A stretch of 44,203 nucleotides of DNA, from the NCBI GenBank assembly GCA_019418025.1, contig DYCR01000008.1, positions 18,920 through 63,122 of the forward strand, read 5' to 3'. Source of the DNA: Clostridiales bacterium. GTDB taxonomy: Bacteria > Bacillota > Clostridia > Oscillospirales > Oscillospiraceae. The notes beneath the pieces are model-generated. The model was not told where the DNA came from. It did no database searches and saw only the letters and a list, made by a program, of their open reading frames with translations. Position 1 is the first letter of the stretch. The number at the start of each line of letters is the position of its first letter. Positions 7,812 through 15,295 of the stretch are shown here, in pieces. Made by a program: the position numbers and the translations under genes.

Positions 7812-8728
7812 ACGATGTTCAAAAACATATTCTGGAAGTGGTGTCCGGCATGACCGACCAGAGCAAGGGTGCCATTAATATCCGTGCAAACGGAAAAAAA
7901 GCATACCGCTCCAATACACCGAACGTCCGCATCGAATCCAAAACCGACAAAGACGGCATCGATATCTTTGTTCAGCCCCACACCGTTTCCGACCATGTCT
8001 ACATCCCCGTGGTCATCACCGAAGAAGGCATGCACGATAAGGTTTACAACGATTTTTACATTGGTGAGGGGGCAGAAGTCACCATCAATGCCGGCTGCGG
8101 GATTCACAACTGCAGCGGCTGTGACTCCGAGCATGAAGGCATCCATACCTTCCACGTGGGCAAAAACGCAAAGGTGACCTATTCCGAGGTACACTATGGC
8201 GAGGGAGAGGGCGAAGGAAAGCGTATCCTGAACCCCCAGACCATCCTGTATCTGGAGGAAGGTGCAAAGGTCACACTGGAAACCACCCAGATTCGGGGCG
8301 TTGACGACACAAAGCGCTTCACCAAAGCAGTCCTCATGGGCGATCGTGCAGAGATCACCGTGCAGGAAAAGCTGCTGACCCACGGCAGGCAGAATGCAGA
8401 ATCGGAGATGGAGGTGGTCCTTGACGGAAAGGACTGCCGCACTCAGGTAGTATCCCGATCTGTCGCTCAGGATGAGTCCACCCAGATCTTCTACCCCAGA
8501 GTGGTGGGCAATAACGCATGCTTCGGTCATGTGCAGTGTGACTCCATCATCATGGGCACCGCAAAGGTGCGCTCCATCCCGGAAATTGCGTGCAATCATG
8601 TAGACGCCTCCCTGATCCATGAGGCTGCCATCGGAAAGATCGCAGGTGACCAGATCCTGAAGCTTCAAACCCTCGGACTGAGCTACGAAGAAGCCGAAGA
8701 AAAGATCCTGGAGGGTTTCCTGCGCTAA
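7805..8728 (+). CDS. sufB: SufB/SufD-family Fe-S scaffold protein
   Basis: A 307-residue protein of the SufBD beta-helix family, considerably shorter than classical SufB (~470 residues). The middle has a Cys-rich segment GCGIHNCSGCDSEHEG (from about residue 96) that could take part in cluster binding. The C-terminal half has the repetitive beta-strand pattern, a GNNACFGHVQCDSI stretch and the family-typical ending SLIHEAAIGKIAGDQILKLQTLGL. It is the only SufB/D gene present; no SufD, SufS or SufU lies beside it. This fits the two-gene SUF-like minimal system (SMS, SmsC-SmsB) described in anaerobes. The SufB label is by similarity; smsB may be the better name. Confidence 0.88.
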   Translation: MLNDVQKHILEVVSGMTDQSKGAINIRANGKKAYRSNTPNVRIESKTDKDGIDIFVQPHTVSDHVYIPVVITEEGMHDKVYNDFYIGEGAEVTINAGCGIHNCSGCDSEHEGIHTFHVGKNAKVTYSEVHYGEGEGEGKRILNPQTILYLEEGAKVTLETTQIRGVDDTKRFTKAVLMGDRAEITVQEKLLTHGRQNAESEMEVVLDGKDCRTQVVSRSVAQDESTQIFYPRVVGNNACFGHVQCDSIIMGTAKVRSIPEIACNHVDASLIHEAAIGKIAGDQILKLQTLGLSYEEAEEKILEGFLR

Positions 8729-9210
8729 TGTTCGATATCACACTGCTTGTCATGGGCAAGCTCAAGGAAAAATTCTATCTGTCCGCCGCCGCGGAGTACG
8801 AGAAGCGTCTGAAGGGGTATTGCAGCTTTAAAATCATAGAGCTGCCGGAATACCGCCTGCCCGAGTCCCCCTCCCCTGCCGAGATTCAGTCCGGTCTTGA
8901 AAAGGAGGCCGATTTGATCATAAGCAAGATCCCGAAGGGGGCGTGGTTCTGCGTGCTCACTCCAGAGGGAAAAATCATATCCTCTGAGGATCTGGCCGAC
9001 AAGCTGCGTGAGGTAAAAAACTCAGGCAAAAGCAGTGCCTGTTTTCTCATCGGCTCCAGCTTTGGTATGGCCCAGCGGATCAAGGACAAGGCCGACTTCA
9101 GGCTGTCCATGGGGAAAATGACGTTCCCCCATCACCTTGCAAGAATCATGGTTTTGGAACAGCTGTACCGCGCCGAGGCCATTCAGGCCGGAAGCAAATA
9201 CCACAAATAA
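8728..9210 (+). CDS. rlmH: 23S rRNA (pseudouridine-1915 N3) methyltransferase RlmH
   Basis: A 160-residue SPOUT-class methyltransferase that methylates pseudouridine 1915 in helix 69 of 23S rRNA using S-adenosylmethionine. It has the expected start (DITLLVMGKLKE), the middle LTPEGKIISSEDLA, the knot region FLIGSSFGM and the C-terminal MTFPHHLARIMVLEQLYRA ending in KYHK, the conserved terminal substrate-binding tail. Length matches the family (155-160). The start ATG overlaps the sufB stop by one base (TAATG), so it belongs to the sufCB transcript and is translationally coupled. This grouping with Fe-S assembly has no obvious mechanistic reason. Confidence 0.96.
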   Translation: MFDITLLVMGKLKEKFYLSAAAEYEKRLKGYCSFKIIELPEYRLPESPSPAEIQSGLEKEADLIISKIPKGAWFCVLTPEGKIISSEDLADKLREVKNSGKSSACFLIGSSFGMAQRIKDKADFRLSMGKMTFPHHLARIMVLEQLYRAEAIQAGSKYHK

Positions 9211-9214
9211 CAGC

Positions 9215-9249
9215 AAGCACCTCTGCCGATGGCGGCAGAGGTGCTTTTA
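9215..9249. terminator. bidirectional terminator between rlmH and the convergent pseudouridine synthase
   Basis: AAGCACCTCTGCCG (9215-9228) pairs perfectly with 9233-9246 around a 4-nt loop, followed by TTTTAT on the plus strand. It can serve both converging genes. Confidence 0.9.
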
Positions 9250-10236
9250 TCATCCATTCTCCCGGAACAGCCTTTTCGCCGCATCCGGAAAGTATTGCTC
9301 CACAAAATCCACTCCCTTGACCTGAAAGGTCCTGCCATTGAGGTTTTCAAGCGAGCCTGCCTCTGTGGTAAAGGCAAATGTCAGCTTATAAGAATACAGT
9401 GCCTGATAGGTTCGGTCAAAGCGTTTGTCCAGCTTGCCGTACTTTCCGTCTCCCAGAAGCGGATGCCCTGCATGGGAAAAATGAGCCCGGATCTGATGGG
9501 TTCTGCCGGTAATCAGTTCACACTCAACCAGCGACAGACCGTTCGCAGATGCCAAAACTTTGTAATTCGTCTGGGCCGTTTTGGAGCCTGCCTGAGGCGT
9601 GTCCGTCACAAACACTCTGTTTTTCTTGGCATCCTTGAAGATATATCCTTTCAGCTTTCCCTCTCGGGGCTTGGGTGTACCCTCAACCACAGCCAGATAG
9701 CGCTTATCGAGTTCGCGGTCCTTGATCTTCTGATTCATGACCCGCAGCGCCTCCGCCGTTTTGGCGGCGATGACGATCCCGCCGGTATTACGATCGATCC
9801 GATTGCACAGCGCCGGTGTAAAGGAATTCTCCCCTCTTGGGCTCCATTCGCGCTTTTGATACAGATATGCCTGAATATGATCGATCAGCGTCCGCCCATA
9901 CTCTGCCCCGTCGTGGGGATGCACCGCAAGTCCCGGACGCTTGTCCACCAGTATGATATTTTCATCTTCATATACCACATTCAGCTTGGGCGCTGCCACG
10001 GTCAGATAGGCATTATCCTCCCGGGGCTTGTCAAAGAACTCATCATTGATGTATAATTGCAGTACATCTCCCTCTACCAGACGGGTGTCACGCTCCACAC
10101 GTGCGCCATTGCGCTTGATCCGCTTGATCCGGATATATTTCTGTGCCAGGGAGGCCGGCATCAGCGGGACCGCCTTCGCCAAAAAGCGATCCAGCCGCTG
10201 GCCCGCGTCATTTTTTTCTATTTTGATTTCTTTCAT
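9250..10236 (-). CDS. RluA-family pseudouridine synthase
   Basis: A 328-residue enzyme with an N-terminal S4 RNA-binding domain (about residues 10-65, DAGQRLDRFLAK start) and an RluA-type catalytic domain. The catalytic motif is NRIDRNTGG with Asp148, equivalent to the HRLDxxTSG motif. It is followed by LDKRYLAVVEG and the RTHQIRAHFSHAGHPLLGDGKYG segment typical of RluC/RluD/RluA. It isomerises uridines in rRNA or tRNA; the exact target cannot be decided from sequence alone, since Clostridia carry several paralogues. The start is supported by GGAGGA nine bases upstream. It is monocistronic, with a promoter candidate at 10289-10318. Confidence 0.93.
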   Translation of the reverse strand: MKEIKIEKNDAGQRLDRFLAKAVPLMPASLAQKYIRIKRIKRNGARVERDTRLVEGDVLQLYINDEFFDKPREDNAYLTVAAPKLNVVYEDENIILVDKRPGLAVHPHDGAEYGRTLIDHIQAYLYQKREWSPRGENSFTPALCNRIDRNTGGIVIAAKTAEALRVMNQKIKDRELDKRYLAVVEGTPKPREGKLKGYIFKDAKKNRVFVTDTPQAGSKTAQTNYKVLASANGLSLVECELITGRTHQIRAHFSHAGHPLLGDGKYGKLDKRFDRTYQALYSYKLTFAFTTEAGSLENLNGRTFQVKGVDFVEQYFPDAAKRLFRENG

Positions 10237-10288
10237 CCTGTTTCCTCCGGGATTTTTATGCCCGATTGCTGCATAAATCGTTTCTTAT

Positions 10289-10318
10289 ATCATAATGTAT
10301 GGACCACCCTTTGGTCAA
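10289..10318 (-). promoter_or_regulatory. promoter of the RluA-family gene
   Basis: On the minus strand TTGACC (10313-10318) and TATGAT (10289-10294) are spaced by 18 bp. A short dyad GACCA-N5-TGGTC (10302-10316) overlaps the -35 region. Confidence 0.6.
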
Positions 10319-10374
10319 GTAGGAACCATTCCCCAAATTTCCTGCAGATAATCAGAATTTTTTGAAAATAATGT

Positions 10375-10403
10375 TTGACAAATGGAGCAAAAGACCATAT
10401 AAT
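10375..10403 (+). promoter_or_regulatory. consensus promoter of yceD-rpmF
   Basis: TTGACA (10375-10380), 17 bp, TATAAT (10398-10403): a full consensus sigmaA promoter, 31 bp before the yceD start. It fits strong expression of a ribosomal-protein operon. Confidence 0.9.
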
Positions 10404-10434
10404 ATCTAATGCATGACTGAAAGGAGGACAAACT

Positions 10435-10935
10435 ATGCTACTGGATTTGTCAAAAATAATTGATTGTCCCGGCGCTAGTTGCGATTTCTCCACCAGTTTA
10501 GATCTGAGTGATCTTTGTTTCGGTTCCATTTTTCCCCTTCAGAGCCCCGTCACTGCTTCCGGCACTGTGCGCAACACCGCCGGGGTTTTGATGACCACCG
10601 GCACCATCTCCGCTCATCTCACAGCGGTTTGCGACCGGTGCGCCGGTTCTTATGAAGAGGATCTGGATTACCCGCTGGATGTCGTTCTGGTGACGGAACT
10701 GGCGGACGAAGATCACGAGGATGAGCGGACGTTCCCTCTGGAAGGCAATTTCGCCAATATTGACGAAATCGTGCGCACCGTGTTCATCCTGAACATGGAC
10801 TCAAAGTTCCTGTGCAGCGATGACTGCAAAGGGCTGTGCTGCCGCTGCGGCAAGAACCTGAATGAAGGTCCTTGCAGCTGTCAGAAGGAAATCGATCCCC
10901 GTTTTGCTGCTTTACAGCAGCTTCTCAAAAAGTAA
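10435..10935 (+). CDS. yceD: DUF177/YceD family protein (23S rRNA accumulation)
   Basis: A 166-residue protein of the DUF177/YceD family, linked to 23S rRNA accumulation in bacteria and plastids and almost always located next to rpmF. It shows two Cys-rich patches: CDRCAG around residue 67 and a C-terminal cluster CSDDCKGLCCRCGKNLNEG, with the family-typical ending in which the protein folds back onto DPRFAALQQLL. The Cys spacing suggests a metal- or zinc-ribbon-like element. AAGGAGGA precedes the ATG. It lies 51 bp upstream of rpmF and probably shares its transcript and terminator. Confidence 0.93.
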   Translation: MLLDLSKIIDCPGASCDFSTSLDLSDLCFGSIFPLQSPVTASGTVRNTAGVLMTTGTISAHLTAVCDRCAGSYEEDLDYPLDVVLVTELADEDHEDERTFPLEGNFANIDEIVRTVFILNMDSKFLCSDDCKGLCCRCGKNLNEGPCSCQKEIDPRFAALQQLLKK

Positions 10936-10986
10936 TCCCATTATTGATGCTGTCTGAAAAGCAGATCGACCAAGGAGGTGTCACCC

Positions 10987-11172
10987 ATGGCTGTTCCTAA
11001 GTGTAAAGTGTCTTCCGCCCGTCGCGATAAGCGCCGTGGTTCCAACTGGAAGCTGAGCGCTCCCAGCGTAGCCGTTTGCCCCAAGTGCGGCGAGCCCGTT
11101 ATGCCCCACAGAGCTTGCAAGGCTTGCGGCACCTACAATGGCCGTCAGGTCGTTGAGGCCAAGGCTGAGTAA
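10987..11172 (+). CDS. rpmF: 50S ribosomal protein L32
   Basis: A 61-residue L32. It starts MAVPKCKVSSARRDKRRG, the universal L32 start, and has a zinc-ribbon with CPKCGE (Cys30/Cys33 region) and CKACG (Cys43/Cys46 region), so it is the zinc-binding C+ form. Start 10987 is fixed by AGGAGGTG and by the conserved N-terminus; a GTG nine bases upstream is not used. It is co-transcribed with yceD and closed by the terminator at 11189-11217. Confidence 0.97.
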   Translation: MAVPKCKVSSARRDKRRGSNWKLSAPSVAVCPKCGEPVMPHRACKACGTYNGRQVVEAKAE

Positions 11173-11188
11173 TCAAGGGAAAAACGCA

Positions 11189-11217
11189 AGAGGAAGGCAC
11201 GTTGCCTTCCTCTTTTT
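11189..11217 (+). terminator. terminator of yceD-rpmF
   Basis: AGAGGAAGGCA (11189-11199) pairs with 11203-11213 around a 3-nt loop, followed by TTTTTCC. It lies 16 bp after the L32 stop. Confidence 0.9.
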
Positions 11218-11256
11218 CCTTTTCTTGTAAATTTTTTCACCCCTATGCCATATCGC

Positions 11257-11285
11257 TTGATTTGAAGGGCCTTTTATGGCATAAT
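11257..11285 (+). promoter_or_regulatory. promoter of der-plsY-gpsA
   Basis: TTGATT (11257-11262), 17 bp, CATAAT (11280-11285), 37 bp before the der start. Each hexamer is a 4/6 to 5/6 match with ideal spacing. Confidence 0.65.
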
Positions 11286-11322
11286 ACTATCGATAAACTT
11301 AATCTTGAGAGGAGTGATTCGC

Positions 11323-12654
11323 ATGGCGAAAGGTTTGATTGCCATTGTCGGCCGACCCAATGTCGGCAAGTCCATGCTCTTCAATAAACTCACCGGCCAC
11401 CGCACCTCCATCGTTGAGGACACCCCCGGTGTTACCCGCGACCGAATCTACGGAGACTGTGAGTGGTGCAACAGGACCTTCTCCCTAGTGGATACCGGAG
11501 GTATCGAGCCGGGCACAGAAAATGATATGCTCAAGTTCATGCGCCGTCAGGCCGTTATCGGCATCGAGCTTGCAGACGCTATCGTCATGGTGGTCGATGT
11601 AAAATCCGGTGTGACCGCCGCGGATATGGACGTTGCCACAATGCTGCGCAAATCCGGAAAGCCCGTGGCCGTCGCCGTCAACAAATGTGACTCCATCGGA
11701 CCTGTAAACCCCGATGTCTACGAGTTTTACAGTCTCGGTATCGGCGATCTGTTTGAGATCTCCGCAGTGCACGGACACGGCACCGGTGACCTGCTCGACT
11801 GGTGTCTGGAGCAGCTCCCCCCCGAAAATGATGACAGCGATGATGACGATATCATCAAGGTAGCTATCGTCGGCAAACCTAATGTCGGCAAGTCCAGTCT
11901 GCTCAACCGCATTCTCGGCGAAGAGCGCGTGATCGTCTCTGACGTGGCAGGCACCACCCGAGACGCCATCGACTCTTACTATGAAAATGAGTCCGGAAAA
12001 TACTGCTTCATCGATACCGCCGGAATGCGGCGTAAGAGCCGTATCGACGATATCATCGAGAAATACTCCAACATGCGCACCATCAGCGCCATTGAGCGCA
12101 GCGATGTATGTCTGATTCTGGTAGATGCCAACGAAGGTGTCACCGAGCAGGATACCAAAATCGCCGGTTTGGTACACGAGGCAGGTAAGGCTGCGATCAT
12201 CGTTGTAAACAAGTGGGATGCCGTCACAGACAAGGAAACCAACACCATGCGGGATATGGAAGCCGATGTACGTGACGGTCTGAGCTACATGACCTATGCA
12301 CCTGTCGTGTTCATCTCCGCACTGACCGGCTCCAGAGTGGACAAGCTGTTCAGCGTCATTCAGCAGGTGCATGCCCAGAACACAAGCCGGATCACCACCG
12401 GCGCTCTGAACTCCATTCTGGCCGATGCCACCGCACGCGTTCAGCCCCCCAGTGATAAGGGCCGCCGTCTAAAGATCTACTACATGACTCAGGCCGGTAC
12501 GAAGCCCCCTCATTTTGTCATCTTCTGCAACGATGCACGACTGTTCCATTTTTCTTATCAGAGATATCTGGAAAATCAGATCCGAGAAGTATTTGGTCTG
12601 AAAGGCACCCCGGTACGGATCACCATCCGCCAGAAGGGTGATAAGGAGGATTGA
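11323..12654 (+). CDS. der: ribosome biogenesis GTPase Der (EngA)
   Basis: A 443-residue tandem GTPase needed for 50S assembly. G-domain 1 has GRPNVGKS (residues ~10-17), DTPGVTRDR, DTGG and NKCD. G-domain 2 has GKPNVGKSS (near 187), DVAGTTRDAID, DTAGMRRKS and NKWD. A C-terminal KH-like domain ends in GTPVRITIRQK. One oddity: the residue after GKS in the first P-loop is Met instead of the usual Thr (KSMLFN). Start 11323 is chosen because GAGAGGAG lies 8 bp upstream and Der proteins begin close to the P-loop strand; the frame's GTG six codons earlier is unlikely. It is the first gene of der-plsY-gpsA. Confidence 0.96.
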   Translation: MAKGLIAIVGRPNVGKSMLFNKLTGHRTSIVEDTPGVTRDRIYGDCEWCNRTFSLVDTGGIEPGTENDMLKFMRRQAVIGIELADAIVMVVDVKSGVTAADMDVATMLRKSGKPVAVAVNKCDSIGPVNPDVYEFYSLGIGDLFEISAVHGHGTGDLLDWCLEQLPPENDDSDDDDIIKVAIVGKPNVGKSSLLNRILGEERVIVSDVAGTTRDAIDSYYENESGKYCFIDTAGMRRKSRIDDIIEKYSNMRTISAIERSDVCLILVDANEGVTEQDTKIAGLVHEAGKAAIIVVNKWDAVTDKETNTMRDMEADVRDGLSYMTYAPVVFISALTGSRVDKLFSVIQQVHAQNTSRITTGALNSILADATARVQPPSDKGRRLKIYYMTQAGTKPPHFVIFCNDARLFHFSYQRYLENQIREVFGLKGTPVRITIRQKGDKED

Positions 12655-12656
12655 CC

Positions 12657-13280
12657 ATGTGGTTTCCCCTCCTTATTACCATCGCAACCGCTTATCTTCT
12701 GGGCAATATCAACGGTGCAGTGTGCATCTCAGCACTCATGAATGACGATGTCCGAAGCCATGGCAGCGGCAATGCCGGATTGACCAATTTCTTTCGGAAT
12801 TTTGGCGGAAAAAGTACTTTTATCGTCTTGTTCATCGATATGATCAAGTCTCTTCTGGCATGTGCCGTCGGCAGTCTGCTCCTCAAGCCGTATGATATGC
12901 AGCTTGAAGGCGCACTGCTGGCCGGACTGTGTGTCAGCCTCGGACATGATTTCCCCGCCCTGTTGGGCTTCCGCGGCGGCAAAGGGATCGTCTGCGGACT
13001 GTCCGTGGCAATTGCCGCTGATTGGCGCGTGGCCCTTTTTCTCACTGCCCTGTTCATGATCGCCTTTTTCCTGACGCATTATGTGTCTCTCGGATCTATT
13101 CTTGCCACCGTCGGCTTTGGTGTCGGCTTTTGCACCCTTTACTGGGGCAACACTACGGTCATGATCCTGTCTGTCGCCATGTCCGCGTTGGCTCTTTATA
13201 TGCACCGCGGCAACATTAAGCGTCTGCTCAGCGGCAGCGAATCTAAGATATATCTGAACAAGAAAGGCAAAAAGCAATGA
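12657..13280 (+). CDS. plsY: glycerol-3-phosphate acyltransferase PlsY
   Basis: A 207-residue integral membrane enzyme that transfers an acyl group from acyl-phosphate to glycerol-3-phosphate, the first step of phosphatidic acid synthesis. It has the three PlsY motifs: HGSGNAGLTNFFR (about residues 36-48), a glycine-rich GHDFPALLGFRGGKG region (near 98-112), and a third short loop before the final helix. There are five or so hydrophobic segments and a basic C-terminal tail. The ATG sits 2 bp after the der stop, behind AAGGAGG. It overlaps gpsA by 4 bp (ATGA), so it is coupled to the enzyme that makes its substrate. Confidence 0.95.
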   Translation: MWFPLLITIATAYLLGNINGAVCISALMNDDVRSHGSGNAGLTNFFRNFGGKSTFIVLFIDMIKSLLACAVGSLLLKPYDMQLEGALLAGLCVSLGHDFPALLGFRGGKGIVCGLSVAIAADWRVALFLTALFMIAFFLTHYVSLGSILATVGFGVGFCTLYWGNTTVMILSVAMSALALYMHRGNIKRLLSGSESKIYLNKKGKKQ

Positions 13281-14272
13281 AAGTATGCATTGTCGGAAGT
13301 GGCAGCTGGGGCACTGCGTTGGCAATCAGCCTCTGCCAGAACCATACCACTACCCTCTGGTCCCACAATCCCGAAAAAGCTCAGCACATGCGCACAACAC
13401 GAATCAATCCTGCGCTTTCAGATATCCAGCTGCCCCCTCAGCTTCTGATCTCCGCAGAGCCCGATTGCGTCAGGGATCAGGATATGGTGGTGATCGCCTC
13501 CCCTTCCTTTGCGATCCGCTCCGTCTGCCAAACGATCGCCCCGCACATCCCCAGTCATGCCACCGTTGTATGCGTTACAAAGGGCATTGAAAACGGGAGC
13601 CTTCTGCGCATGAGCCAGATCGCTCAGGAAATCACAGGTCACAGCGTCGTTTCCCTGACCGGTCCCAGCCACGCCGAGGAAGTCGCCAAGGGTATCCCCA
13701 CCGGCTGTGTTGCGGCCTGCGCCGACAAGCAGCTTGCCGAACAGGTTCAGGACGTGTTCATGACGGACACCTTCCGCATCTACACGACACCGGATATCGT
13801 CGGAGCCGAATTGGGCGGTGCGATGAAAAATGTCATCGCACTGTGTGCCGGTGTCAGCGACGGGCTCGGCTACGGAGACAACACAAAGGCTATGCTGATG
13901 ACCCGAGGACTGACAGAAATCGCCCGTTTGGGCGTGGCAATGGGCGCAAACAAAGAGACCTTCGCCGGGCTTGCCGGCATTGGCGACCTGATCGTGACCT
14001 GTACGTCCATGCACTCCAGAAATCGCAGAGCAGGAATCCTCATCGGACAGGGTGTTTCCCCCGAAAAAGCGATGGAACAGATTGGCGCAGTTGTCGAAGG
14101 ATACTACGCTTCAAAATCCGCCTGGGAGCTTGCGCGGTCACTGGGCGTTGAAATGCCGATCATCGAGGGCGCCTATCAGGTGCTGTACTGCAATGCAGAT
14201 CCCGCAAGAATCGTGCGTGATTTGCTGATCCGTAACAAAAAGCCTGAAATCGAGGACGCCGGCTGGCTGTAA
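13277..14272 (+). CDS. gpsA: NAD(P)H glycerol-3-phosphate dehydrogenase
   Basis: A 331-residue enzyme that reduces dihydroxyacetone phosphate to sn-glycerol-3-phosphate for lipid synthesis. Its features are a Rossmann start (VCIVGSGSWGTALA), VTKGIE, LTGPSHAEEVAKG, catalytic Lys in GGAMKNVIALCAG, and GLAGIGDLIVTCTS. The order der-plsY-gpsA is conserved in Clostridia, usually followed directly by spoIVA. The last codons (for IEDAGWL and stop) recur at 15211-15246, downstream of a lipoprotein gene, indicating that this 3' end was duplicated or rebuilt by recombination. No terminator follows gpsA before the lipoprotein promoter. Confidence 0.96.
   Translation: MKVCIVGSGSWGTALAISLCQNHTTTLWSHNPEKAQHMRTTRINPALSDIQLPPQLLISAEPDCVRDQDMVVIASPSFAIRSVCQTIAPHIPSHATVVCVTKGIENGSLLRMSQIAQEITGHSVVSLTGPSHAEEVAKGIPTGCVAACADKQLAEQVQDVFMTDTFRIYTTPDIVGAELGGAMKNVIALCAGVSDGLGYGDNTKAMLMTRGLTEIARLGVAMGANKETFAGLAGIGDLIVTCTSMHSRNRRAGILIGQGVSPEKAMEQIGAVVEGYYASKSAWELARSLGVEMPIIEGAYQVLYCNADPARIVRDLLIRNKKPEIEDAGWL
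14249..14271 (+). repeat. 23-bp direct repeat, copy 1 (gpsA 3' end)
   Basis: A 23-bp sequence beginning ATCGAGGACGCC and ending CTGTA, covering the last codons of gpsA. It is identical to 15223-15245. The two copies bracket the lipoprotein unit. Confidence 0.95.
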
Positions 14273-14308
14273 CCTTTTTCTATTCCTCCCGATTCCCCCT
14301 TTTCATCA

Positions 14309-14337
14309 TTGACATATCCTGTCAATCGTGGTATATA
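14309..14337 (+). promoter_or_regulatory. promoter of the lipoprotein gene, with an overlapping dyad
   Basis: TTGACA (14309-14314), 17 bp, TATATA (14332-14337). The -35 hexamer is one arm of a perfect inverted repeat TTGACA-TATCC-TGTCAA (14309-14325), a possible operator. Transcription would start near 14343, leaving a ~65-nt leader before the ATG. Confidence 0.7.
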
Positions 14338-14407
14338 TTTATCATGTTATAGGACACAGCAACCTAGGATGCTGCATCCCATAAAAACAAATATCTGGAG
14401 GGATCTT

Positions 14408-15169
14408 ATGAAAAAACAAACCATTAGTGCGTTAGCTGCCATCTTGTGTACCGGTAGTATTCTGGCTGGCTGTGGTCCGAAAGAGCCGGAATCAACTACC
14501 CCACCTACCACTGAACCTGCGGTCACTGAATCTGTTCCAGAGACGTCCGTTCCCGTAACGACATCTGCACCCGAAACTTCTGCGCCTACAATTCCCGAGA
14601 CTTCTGCACCTGTCGAAAGCAGTTCTCCCGAATCAGCCGGTGACGCTTCCTCTGGTCAGTATGTCAATCTTGACAACATGCAATTTAGTATCAATGGGAA
14701 TACCTATACCCTTGGACAAACCACACTGCAGCAGCTAATCGACGATGGCGTGCCGTTTAACGAAGACGACATAGCCAACGCCGGAAACAACCTGAACAAG
14801 AACTCCCAGTCTCAGGGGTTTCGTATTGAATTAGGCGAGTATTGGAGCGCACAGGTATTCGTGATGAATGATACCGACAGCAATAAAACCACATCTGAAT
14901 GCTACATCAGCGAGGTATATCTTCCTCTGAAAAAAGATCAAACCCAGGACATTCTAACCTTCGCATTTCCTCAGGACATGACGATTGAGTCCTTGAAGGA
15001 AAATGCCGGTGAACCCACAAAATCCGATCACTACGACGGCGATGACGACTATTACACTGATAAGTTGGAGTACACGAAAGATTCCACCAAGTATATTGGC
15101 GATTACGGTTACTCCTTTGAATTTACAAAGGGTAAGCTGACTTATATCACCCTTGACTATAAGCCCTGA
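14408..15169 (+). CDS. predicted lipoprotein, unknown function
   Basis: A 253-residue secreted lipoprotein. A type II signal peptide with a basic start (MKKQ), a hydrophobic core and lipobox LAGC puts the lipidated Cys at residue 22. Residues ~25-80 form a low-complexity Thr/Pro/Ser/Glu linker with repeated TSAPETSAP-like units, a spacer that crosses the cell wall. The globular C-terminal ~170 residues contain YVNLDNMQFSINGNTYTLG and an acidic DHYDGDDDYYTDK stretch; I cannot assign a family. ATG 14408 follows GGAGGGATC. The gene has its own promoter and terminator and lies between two copies of the gpsA 3' end, so it looks like an inserted cassette. Base composition is somewhat more AT-rich than its neighbours. 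Confidence 0.85.
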   Translation: MKKQTISALAAILCTGSILAGCGPKEPESTTPPTTEPAVTESVPETSVPVTTSAPETSAPTIPETSAPVESSSPESAGDASSGQYVNLDNMQFSINGNTYTLGQTTLQQLIDDGVPFNEDDIANAGNNLNKNSQSQGFRIELGEYWSAQVFVMNDTDSNKTTSECYISEVYLPLKKDQTQDILTFAFPQDMTIESLKENAGEPTKSDHYDGDDDYYTDKLEYTKDSTKYIGDYGYSFEFTKGKLTYITLDYKP

Positions 15170-15174
15170 TTTTC

Positions 15175-15204
15175 AAAAGAGACTTGCTTAGGCAAGTCTC
15201 TTTT
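15175..15204 (+). terminator. terminator of the lipoprotein gene
   Basis: AAAAGAGACTTGC (15175-15187) pairs perfectly with 15192-15204 around TTAG. It ends in TTTT and lies 6 bp after the stop codon. Confidence 0.92.
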
Positions 15205-15210
15205 GGCATT

Positions 15211-15246
15211 GAAATTCCGACCATCGAGGACGCCGGCTGGCTGTAG
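15211..15246 (+). pseudogene. remnant second copy of the gpsA 3' end
   Basis: Reads in frame as EIPTIEDAGWL-stop, against EIEDAGWL-stop at the true gpsA end. The two copies differ by an in-frame two-codon indel, then are identical over 23 bp, with TAG instead of TAA as stop. Preservation of the reading frame argues that this was once the functional gpsA terminus, displaced when the lipoprotein unit entered. Confidence 0.75.
15223..15245 (+). repeat. 23-bp direct repeat, copy 2
   Basis: Exact second copy of 14249-14271, at an offset of 974 bp, downstream of the lipoprotein terminator. Confidence 0.95.
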
Positions 15247-15295
15247 ATACACTGCGCTGTCCATTCTATACCGCAATGTGAGACTTATGAAACAA

